Origin: Panorpa germanica
Lineage: Eukaryota > Arthropoda > Insecta > Mecoptera > Panorpidae
NCBI GenBank assembly: GCA_963678705.1
Contig: OY783223.1
Location: 3,782,001-3,846,000 of the forward strand
Length of the DNA stretch: 64,000 bases
Reading direction: 5' to 3'
In this document: positions 36,101-48,100 of the stretch, piece after piece
Numbering within the stretch: the stretch's first letter is position 1
Layout: every line of letters begins with the position of its first letter
The notes under the pieces: generated by a model
The model's input: the letters and a program-made list of their open reading frames with translations, nothing else
Database searches by the model: none
What the model was told of the DNA's origin: nothing
Program-made: the position numbers and the translations under genes

Positions 36101-39024
36101 GCCACATTGCATCGTCAAATTAAGGACGAAATCGTACCACTGGTCCAAATCGCAATCCATTTTCTGGGATCTGTAAATGAAATAAACAATTATTAATAAC
36201 TCAGAATTATGGAACTTGGAACCTATTGAAATTTATATTTGCTTTAATATTATTTTCATTCTTTTGTATTCTTTGATGACTAATATATTATTTATTTATT
36301 ATGGTTTTGGTAAGCCACATGTATTTTTCAATGTATGGATACGTATGTTAAATATACTTTTTCTGTCCCATATTGGCTGTCACATTTATATACATATTTT
36401 AAATACGGGAATTTTTAAATGGTCGATTTTTCAATTGTTGATTGAAATTGATGTTAATAAATGTGTATTGGCGTGTCTATTTTAATTAATATCTAAATGT
36501 TGACGGAGATATAGCAATTAAAAGTTTGAATTGTAGTTTTAGCGCTAGAAATGGTCGGCCATATTTATATGACGTGAAATGACGTATACGTCAGTTATTT
36601 GTTGAGTAGGTCAGTGCTGTGGTAATGTTTTGTAGCTGTTGGTAGTCAAATAATCAAGTCAACTCAAAGAATAATAAGTTTTTATTTTATTTAACCCTGC
36701 TAAGGCAGACATAGTATTGAAATTTTATTGTTCCTTGAAATAGTTGTAAATATTATTTGATATATTAATACATATAGCAGAGATTTATGAGATGTAACGT
36801 TGGTAACCTTACACAAGGATTGTGATGTCACATGCACAACGTTGAATCCCTTTAATAATTAAAGAGACAAAATGACTTTTTTAATTGTTAATATCTCTTA
36901 ACATATAAGGAGTTATTAAAAATAATTGGATATTTGAGGTTCTAGTAACCAACTTTATCAATATACTAGCTTTTACCCCCGTCGCAAGCGACGTCTGTCT
37001 TTTGTGTGTAACTTGAACTTCATGTAAAAATTTAAGTTCCACCACAGTTTACCCTCGTCACAAAGGTTGTTTTTGGCGTGTATCATTTGAATCCAATAAA
37101 ATAATTTGTAATTACATATTATATTTAACTCTATTTTTAAATTGAAATAATAAACTCGCACACATATACATTAACACATATAAATTGACTAAAAAAATAT
37201 ATTTTTTTCAACAAAATATAAAATATTTTCAATTTATTCGTTATTGGACCATTTTTCTTTCAAAATTTGAGATTTTTTTTTTCGATTCGTAAATAAGTTA
37301 CCAAGGTTAGCTTATATACAAAATTTCAAATTTCTAGCACAATTTTTACTCTCGGAAAATACTTCTTCCGTGCCCCCAAATAAAATTTTGAAATTTTGAA
37401 ATTTTTTTTATTAATACTATACTTAATTATTTTAAAATCCAGAATATAAACTTTCTCCAAAGTTCCCTACCGGGCCCCCAAATTTCTTCAACCCCCCCTT
37501 TGTCATTTTTTGAATTTTTAATTTTTGAGAAATGTCAGCTTTGAATACCTTAATACACATGTAAAATTTCAACTTTCTATCTTTTACGAATTAAAAGTGA
37601 TACAGCAAAAAAGGGCTCAATTTTTTTCCAGTTTCTCCAAAATTACGGGTTTCCAGGAAATTCAGGGAAAAATCTGGGGACGCCAAAAGTCTTAGAATTT
37701 TTTTCTCTACGAAATAGGAAATTTTCAAAAACATTGATGGAGTTGTTTTCGCGCTGCCATACTAAATTCAGTACCAAACATATAAACATATAAGAATATA
37801 AGAATAGATTCAAACAGTTGGAACATTATAATATAGGATAAGAATATAAGAATAGATTCAAACAGTTGTAACATTATAATATAGTATATTTTTTAAACTA
37901 TAGTCCTATCTCTATATATTTTATATTTCTGGTCTTTGGCCCCCTGCGCCTCTGGAAAGTTGCAATTTTCTATAGTGTGTCTTTAATGACACTCTATATA
38001 GGGCCCACGTTTCAAATATCAACGTTCTAGCTCTATTGCGACATTGCCCCCAAAAAATCACGCCGCTACTGAATTAAAATTTTGGTAATCCAATTATTGG
38101 CAAACATGCGCAATTAGTGTCTTAATACATACCCTAAGTTATAATACTACATTTTCAATATTTTTGGCTTTTACTGTCTCAACTCCCGCCGCCACTGGAA
38201 ATTTGGGGCTGTTTATGGTTTTTCATTAATTACTGTCTACAGCGAGCCTACATATTAAATTTGAACGTCCTAACTCTATTCTAACATTGCCCCCAAAAAT
38301 TCGCGCCGCTACTGAACTCAAATTTCAAATTTCCAACTATTGCAAAATGTGCACAATTAAAATCTCAATACACATACCAAATTTCAACTTTCTAGCACAA
38401 TTTTTACTCTCGGCAAATACTGCCCCCACGTGCCCCCCAATAAAATTTGGAAATTTTGATTTTTTTTTTATTAATACTATACTTAATTATTCTAAAATCC
38501 AGAATATGAACTTTCTCAAAAGTTCCGTACCGGGCCCCCGAATTTCTTCAACCCCCCCTTTTTTAATTTTTAAATTTCTAGTTTTTGAGAAATGTCAGCA
38601 TTAAGTACCTTAATACACATGCAAAATTTCAACTTTCTATCTTTTACGAATTAAAAGTAATACAGCAAAAAAGGAATCACTTTTTTTCCAGTTTTTCCAA
38701 AATTACGGGTTTCCAGGAAATTCAGGGAAAAATCCGGGGACACCAAAAGTCTTAGAATTTTTTTCTCTACGAAATAGGAAATTTTCAAAAAGATCGCCGG
38801 AGCCGTTTTCGCGCTGCCATACAAAATTCAGTACCAAACATATAAACATATAAGAATATAAACATTCAGTTGGAACATTATAATATAGGATAGTACAGTT
38901 TTATAGAAATTAAGACATAGGACACAAGCCCATTCGTCTTTAAAAAACACGCGCGTGTATGCGAATGCAACGTTGTGTCAAATTTTCAAGGTAATCAACC
39001 GCCTATTTCGCTGTACGCTGGCTG

Positions 39025-39122
<98 letters not shown>

Positions 39123-42100
39123 AAGAAGATTAACTCGCAAAAATGTAGATATATATTTTTTATCATTAACTTATAATTGCATTACACAATGAAATAAAAT
39201 ACTATGTAATTTTGCAGTTTAAATAATACCTTAAACACAGTAATAGTATAATTTCAATTCGCAAAAGACCTTAAATTACTTACAGTTACTAGTAGTACCT
39301 GTATAACGAAATGTTGTAATATTTGACAGTAAGTTTTCGTTAAAATTAGGTCAATTTTTTTTTTAATTTATAAGTACTACGTTTTCGTTATCTGTCTGTC
39401 TTATAAATTTGTTTAAACATATATATTCGTATGTATACAATTGCGTATAATTTGTTAGGCTATGATATAAAAGGTTATAAATTTATTTTTATTCGTGTTA
39501 AATTAAAATCTAGGCCATTCATAATGATTAAACAGAATTTTCTTTGGCGGCATTGTTTACTAATTATTTAGTTTTCTAGTACTGTAATTGGGTAATTAAA
39601 AGCTTGCATAACAGACTGAGAGTCATGTGACTTTAGTCACGTGATATTTTCAAGAGTAGTGGCTTAGTAATTAAGGAGGCGGTGTAATTTCATGGGTATA
39701 TGAGTAAACGTGAGAAATTATTAGAAGAAGATAGTATAATGGATAGATCTGCGGAAAATGAATGAGTTTTATTCAGCAAAACTTAAATATACAAGTTATT
39801 TCAATTTATTTATATAAAGTAACACTCTATTTTTAAAAAACGATGACGATGATAGTCTGGACAGAATTATCCAAAAATGTGTGTTTAAATCACTTTTTGA
39901 GGTAGAATACAAATAAGGTGTAATAAAAATAAAAATTAAATTAAATTAAAAGTTGTAAAACGTTAAAAAAGTGTTAAATGATATAGAGTATATATACGTA
40001 TATACAGGATGTCCCAATATTCAACGATAAGCGGGCACCAGAGGGTGGTCCTGCTCATGACTACACAAGAAAGAAAGAAAATTTTTTTTATCTAATTTTG
40101 TTTAGGAATTAGAAAAGAAAATAATATTTTTTTCGAAAATTGAAAAACCTTAAAATGTTTTTAACTACCATGACCACAATTTTTCAAATATTTCTGATTT
40201 TTTTTTTGTATCGGCAACCTAAATAGCACTGCTATCCACCACAACCATTAAGAATCTCAAAATGCTAGTAGTTTTTAGACAAAAATCAATCGAAATTATT
40301 TTTTATTTTGATAGTAGTAAACAACGTATTACACACACATTCATATGCGTTTCTGTTGTATAAAAGAGATGGTAAATCGTCAAATGTGACGTACCATCCA
40401 TTGGAATTTTCTATAACGTTAGATCCCTTTAATAATTAAAGAGACAAAATTACTTTTTTAATTGTTAATAATCTTCTAAAATATAAGATATTTTGCGTGA
40501 TATTATATATCAAATATAATCACATTATTATTAGTCACAGGTATTTTTCAATAAGAGTGCCATATTTGGTATCATCTTATATAAAACACTTTGATACAAC
40601 TTATATGGTTAACAGGGTGTTTATTTTGTATAAGATGATACTAAAACAGGCGCTCTTATTGAAGCATCTAATATAATTTTTCGGCAATATAAAAACTGCA
40701 ATATTAGCACAAAGTAATGAATAATAGGACTAGTATTGAAAATCGTTAATATTTACAAATCAAATACAACAAAATATTGATTTATCCTTATGCCACTATT
40801 GATGAAAAAGTTGGTGAAGAAATATATTTTTTTTAACTCACTGTAAACACTTATATACATATATTAAAATACCTTTTTCTTATCAACACTTAAAAGTCAC
40901 TAAATAACGTAAATGCTACTGGTATCCTAATTTCACAACTGACAGTATCACGCTAGTCATTTTATTTATATACTTATCATTGTTCACTTTTACTATAATT
41001 TTACCCTCACCTAATATTCAACTACAATTTAATATAGCTATCTCGCTTGCACTTATGTAAATAAATGTATAAAAACCAGAATGAAGTAATTAGAATCACG
41101 TTGACCAAAGATTATATATTCTAGATTTGACCTTGGATTTTACAGATTTGAAATAACCTACCTTATATTTGTTATTAACTTATAAACATATATATATATA
41201 TATATATATATTGTATATGTTTATTGGAAGTTTTTATAATTAGTCATTTTGTGTAGAAAAACCCAGTTTCTATTTTACATAAAGTAAGAATACGCCGATG
41301 GTAATGTTTTTACGTTAAATGTTGTATCTTCTAATTTGCAAGCAAATGAAGAACTTCCCCTCCTCTTCCCCCTTTCCTCCTCATCCTTCTGCTGATATAC
41401 GTTTGCTCTGGATAAATTTGAGGTTATACAAATATATATTTTGTCACAAAATATGTTGACGAATTTTAGTAAATTACCCCAGATGGGGTAAAAACTAAAA
41501 ATTATTTACTTTTACATTGAAAATTTCATTATTTACTGTGTATTACTTCTGTGTTTTATTTATTATATACATACTTTTCATATTTATTATTGTATTCATC
41601 ATACAAATAGAATAGATATACTGTTGTATGTACGTCTAGGAAGTACCAATGAATGGTGTTAGGAGTGAGTCAAATATTGGAAGGTTGACATGGCAAGTTT
41701 CCTTCTACACGGTGGAACAAATGTTTGATCCGAATGATTTATTTATTTTATTAATTTGTTGATATTATTGACACTGACACTGCTTAACAAAAACTTTCAA
41801 GTAAATAAAGAAACTTTCAAGTATAAAACCTTCCTTTGTTGGACGATTTGTGCAGCAGTACATGATATATGGATCAAGTGTGTGGTGGGGTAGAAAAATC
41901 CCTTTTGACGCGGGTCTAAAGACCGACAACAGCCAGAACTTCTTCCAACATGAATGCGTCCAATGTTGGAAGGTGTTTATAGCATCGTTTGGTATCGGCA
42001 TTAGGCAACGAGTTCATAACATCGATTAATAATTTATCAATCAGATATAGATGAAGCTGTAAAAGCAGCTGTGTACTAAACGGATGATCTGTATTCGAAG

Positions 42101-45100
42101 CCAGATTCTGACAGATATTTTAATACTCTTAATTAGAATTTGGACCTTCCGTATTAAGAAAATACTATATTTAATTTAAAAGCTGGTAAATTCGGTGAAC
42201 GGCCTGCAGATTAGTTTAAGGATATTGTCGTACTAATTCAAAAGTTTCAATGCATGTAATAGCATATAATTAAAAATATTGGAAGCAATTATTAAAAAGT
42301 GTGACAGTATTAAATTTTTGCCGCGCCTCGAATGCCATTGTTTAGTTATATATATTATATATATATATAATTGTTTAAAAATACCGTTTAATTTTTCAGT
42401 TGTCGGGCCCCATAAAATAGAAACATATTTTAATATTAGAAACCTAATTTTTCAATATTATTTCAATATTTATTCATTGTATTTATTATAGAAAAACACA
42501 ATTGCGGTTGTAGCGTAGAAAAAAATATGTAAAATAGGTTAAAAAAACAATTCTACTGCCCTGTTTAACTTATTATTTCTAATTAGACCCAGATCTTAAT
42601 CTGCTCTAATTACAAATATATATTATTCAATAATAATTATTGCGGTTGAATAAGAAATAAAAAAAAAAAATCATTTTCAATAACCACATCCCAATTTTGT
42701 TTATTTCCTTATACGAGGAAAACAATAAGATGAAAGGTGATGCAAGATGCATACAGATTGCATAAGAAATACTTATGTAATGTTTAATTACTTTATTACT
42801 GTAAAAAAAACGAGTACATTGCATAATTTTATACAATTAATAAAGCTAAAAATATAATTATGTTATAATTAATACTTTGTTTTATTCAGTCGCTGCGTTG
42901 TCTTGTCTAGCTTATAGAAATATTATCTACAATGTTTATCTTTGTTACTGAAAACGAAGGGATTCAGGTTTTTGAATCAATGCCGCTACCTAATCGAAAT
43001 ATATTGTATTTATAATTAAACTAGCTGACCCGACAGACGTTGTCCTGTCTAAATGTCTGTAAATTATTTCGAAATTCAATTAAATCAATTTTTCGTGAGT
43101 ATTAGAAAGAAATTGATGTTAATAAATGTGTATTGGCGTGTCTATTTTATTAAATATCTAAATGTTGATGGAGATATAGCAATTAAAAATTTGAATTGTA
43201 GTTTTAGCGTTAGAAATGGTCGGCCATATTTGTATGACGGGAAATGTATTTTAACGTCAGTTATTTGTTGAGTAGGTCAGTGCTGTGGTAATGTTCTGTA
43301 GCTGTTGGTAGTCGAATAATCAAGTCAAATCAAAGAATAAAAGGTTTTTGTTTTATTTAACCCTGCTAAGGCAGACATAATATTGGAATTTTATTGTTGC
43401 TTGAAATAGTTGTAAATAATATTTGATATTTTGATATATAAATACATATAGCAGAGATTTATGAGCTGTAAGGTTGGCAGCGATTGTGATTGCACATTCA
43501 TTTGGAATGTGTACAACGTTGAATCCCTTTAATAATTAAAGAGGCAAAATGACTTTTTTAATTGTTAATATCTCCTAACATATAAGGAGTTATTAAAAAA
43601 TAATTGAACATTTGAAGTTCTAGTAACCCACTTTATTAATATATAGTACACTTTTATAGAAATTAAGACATAGGAGACAAGCCCATTTGATAATCAGCTG
43701 CCAAACGATATTTGTGCACATAGTAGCAAAATCCGTTCTCAAATGATGCGCTTACCAACGAACAGCATAATTTTTATTTATATTGATAGATCAAACACAG
43801 GTTATGATGATGATTATCAAATTGTCAAATAAGAATTCTAGAGGTGTACATTTACAGAAATTATTTTCAAAGCATAATGAACATTAAAGCCTCATTCACA
43901 CTCACTGTTTTGATATTTAATTTACTAATATAATATTGTAATCTTGATTTCAGGTTCTCGTTTAAGCATTCCTTTTCAAATTTGTGTTTCAATTTAAGTT
44001 TAGTTAATTTAGTTGATGCGTATGCATCGTTGGTAATATAAATTTTGCCAGTTCGACAAAATTGTATGTGAAATAATTAAAAATGCTATTTTTAATAACA
44101 ATTAGTTATAGAAATTGAACTTTGACATTAAACTTCTTTTAAAAGTAAACCCAACTGCATTTTGACAGATTGTCACATTTTGGAGGTTTTAATATAATAT
44201 AGTTTTTCTTAATTTAGTATTTTTAATTTAAAACATTGAACCTTGTAAGGTTCTAAAAAAACTAAGAAAACTTAAAAAATAAATTAAATTAAAAATGGTA
44301 CTGTGAATGACTACGCGTATTGCCATATTCTAAACAATTTAAATTAAATACAAAATTAAATTAAAGCAGTGAGTGGGAATGATACTTTAACAAATTCTCA
44401 AATTAAAAAAGATCACTTCACCGTTTTGTATTTGTATATAATAATTTAAAATATACTTTTTTTTTAATTCCAACACGTTCTTTTCATGGGCAACGCTGCG
44501 CGCAAAATTATCAGGCATAGTGTATAATAAAGCCACGAATTTTAAATATTTGATGGTACTAATGCATTTTGCAACGTTGACAGGTTACTATAACAGATAA
44601 TATTTGATAGTAAATGTTCTGACCACGCTGGAACTACCTTAAATATACAATAATATAATTTATAAATATAAAATTTAGTTTGAATTTATGACATAATTTT
44701 TGTTAAAAATTATTAAAACTATTTAAAATCTTAAAAGTAATATTATATTTGTTTCATTATTTTTATTTTATAAAATATAATTATACAGATCTTTTACATT
44801 GTAGTTATGTTACATAGGTATACATTTGCTAGAACGCAATGGCATATACTTGTGCATCACATTTGCAAAGTTCGCAGACAACAAAGAATGCAAAAATTGC
44901 ATGTTGTTTAGTTATTTTATCTTATTCAAACAAATTAATACTTATAATTAAGTATAATACTATATATAATAATAGTTAAACCATTTTAATTACTAAATGC
45001 ATAAATCTACAATCTATTTACATGAATCTCACATAAAATCAAGAACCCTGGCTTCATATTTTTAAATAATCAATCTTCGTGAGCATAAAAAAATAATAAA

Positions 45101-48100
45101 ATTATATTTACAAAATATAAAAACTGAAAAACTATGTTAATAAGTCGAGGAAATCCATCGTTAAAAAGAGACCAACATGTATTTTGGGTGTAAGCAATTA
45201 TTGTTTCTTTAACGTGAAGGGGGGGGTAGGGGGGGGGGGTAGTCGTGTCATTTTTGAGAATAATAATCTGTTTTACAAGTTTCATTAGTAACTTTTTGTT
45301 CTAACTTTTACAATAAAGAAAATAAATCCAAAATTATGTATATTTGTCATTTCGTTTCTTTCCAGTTATTTGTCGTCTCTCTCTCTCTCTCTGTGTGTGT
45401 GTGTCTTTTATTTACTTTCCCATTCATTTTATATCAGTCTGAGCCACAGCGAAACGTGACTGGTAGTATTCATTTTAATATTTATTTTTTTTATTGTAAA
45501 AGTTAAAACAAAATGTTATTACAAACTTTTTGTGTTAGTTATAGTTTTCAAGATAAAAAAAAACTGATTTTCAAAATGACGGTTGAATCGAGGCACTTTT
45601 TAACTTTACTTCTTTAATTTAATTCGTTAATAGATTTCCAAGACTTAGTGTATTTACTAAAGATATATTTTTAAAGCTCTTAAATAATAGAATTAGTTAA
45701 TAATTTTGATAAATCGGTACTTTGTTGATAGATTTTTCAAAAATCATTGGATTTTTAGAATTCTCTATATTTAATCTATGGTATGTATCTTCATCTGCTC
45801 TTTTAATCACCTGTACTAAAGTTTTAGCCAATTTTTCACTGCTAGCTCCTATCACATTTGGTTTCATAATATTAAATTCTTTTCCTGTGGTGTCAATAAC
45901 ACAGCCGCCTGCTTCACGAATTAATAGGGCTCCAGCTGAGATATCCCACGGGTAGAGGTTGTCAATATGATAAGCATCTAAAGTTCCTCGAGCTACGTAG
46001 GCTAAGGCTAAAGCAGCAGAGCCAAGGATTCGAATTCTGCAACAGAATTAAAATCAGTCAAAACATTTAATTAGTTAGCAAAGACTCTAACACATGTTAT
46101 AGTATTTGCCTATAATTATTTTCGCAGGCGCTTTTTACTATATTGTGAGAAACATATGCTAGTAATAAAAAAGTAAACGTACCCTTGTGCAAGCGAGACA
46201 ATTGCTCTAAAGCGCCCCAATAATTTTTCTTTCTGTTCCTCAATCCGTGCAAAGGATGTCTCATGTGCAACTAACGATAATTCAATATCTGAAAAGAAAT
46301 TAATTTTAGTTTGGTGAAAGAACTAAACGAAATTAGTTATTTTTCAATGAAATCCAGAATTAATTTTCTTGTATATGTTACCTTCGGCTTTGCTGCAAGT
46401 AATTCTTTTTCCATTTAGAAAAGCGCCTTGTCCTTTCCTAGCGGTGTACATTTCATTCAACACCGGGTTGTAAACAATGCCAATTTCCAAAGTTTTGTTA
46501 ACTGCTAATGCAATAGAAATACAAGATAAGGAGAAGCCATGCACGAAATTTGTGGTTCCATCAATCGGGTCAATAATCCATGTTGGAGCGTCTGTTAAGG
46601 TCGGTTTGATGTGCGAACTGCAAGTTGATTCCTCAGCAATAAATCTGAAACAAAATATATCATAATTACTACCGGATAACCGAGAAGGAAGGGCAGAGTA
46701 GAAACAGGAGGGAGAGAAGCAGTAGGGGTTTAAATTTATGTGTTTTGTTTGTATTTTTCTATTTTCGTTTTGGAAAAAGTGACAATGTGTAGATAGAATA
46801 AGGATCACAAATTGTAATGGGCTTGTGTCCTCATTTTTTAGTGGTCGATTTTTCAATTGTTGATTGAAATTGATGTTAATAAATGTGTATTGCCGTGTCT
46901 ATTTATTAAATATCTAAATATTGACGGAGATATAACAATTAAAAGTTTGAATTGTAGTTTTAGCGCTAGAAATGGTCGGCCATATTTGTATGACGTGAAA
47001 TGCATTTTAACGTCAGTTATTTGTTGAGTAGGTCAGTGCTGTGGTAATGTTCTGTAGCTGTTGGTAGTCAAATAATCAAGTCAAATCAAGAATAATAAGT
47101 TTTTATTTTATTTAACCCTGCTAAGGCAGACATAATATTGAAATTTGATTGTTCCTTGAAATAGCTGTAAATAATATTTGATATATAAATACATATAGCA
47201 GAGATTTATGAGCTGTAATGTTGGTAACCTTACACTAGGATTGTGATGTCACATGCACTTGGAATGTGTACAACGTTGAATCCCTTTAATAATTAAAGAG
47301 ACAAAATGACTTTTTTAATTGTTAATATCTCTTAACATATAAGGAGTTATTAAAAAATATTTGAACATTTGAGGTTCTAGTAACCCACTTTATCAATATA
47401 TAGTACACTTTTATAGAAATTAAAACATTGGACACAAGCCCATTTAGCACAATGATAAGAAATTTAATGACTTAAGGCGGAAGAATGTAGTGCCTAATGG
47501 CAAAAACATTCAAATAAAATAATACTAATATTACTAAATTTTAGAATGTATTTTTTAACTATGTCTTCATAAGCTATGGATCTTAAATTTTGCATTTTTA
47601 TTTGAAATATATAAAATTTCGCCAAGATGAGTCACTTTTACGATTTTTGTAAATTTCAATGGAGTAATTTGGTATTTAAAAGATTTACTTCATTTTCAAA
47701 AAACATTTTTTTTTTTTATTTTGTTACTTAGATGCCTCACGCTTTTATTATTTGTAAATATTTTTTTCATAATTTAAATTTATGTCAGCTTGAATTTTTA
47801 TGAAGTACTTACTTGTGATCTGGAAATTTAGCTCTGATTCCACCGATAAGCAATTCCTCAACTCTTTTGTCGTATTCGGTCACTAAGTCCCAATCTCCTA
47901 ACTTGGTTTCAACATCCTTCATGCCCTGCAAAGACAAATTCAAATTTAATTCTGCTAATTTTTTATAAAATTTAATTATTTCACGTTGGCCAATTTTTCA
48001 GTGTCCAAGCTTCATGTATATGTACTATACTACTGCCTTATAAGTTATATGATTATGAGAGAATATAATAAAATTATTTTGATAACAACAAAACCCAGAA

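Noticed and set aside
38955-39176. 73-codon frame with a long Tyr-Ile repeat
   Set aside because: It is the translation of the (TA)n microsatellite.
46344-46856. A longer 170-codon frame starting upstream of inositol monophosphatase 2 exon 3
   Set aside because: The upstream part ([14 protein letters not shown]) is the translated end of an A-element and intron; the splice acceptor at 46645 and paralogue exon structure define the true exon.
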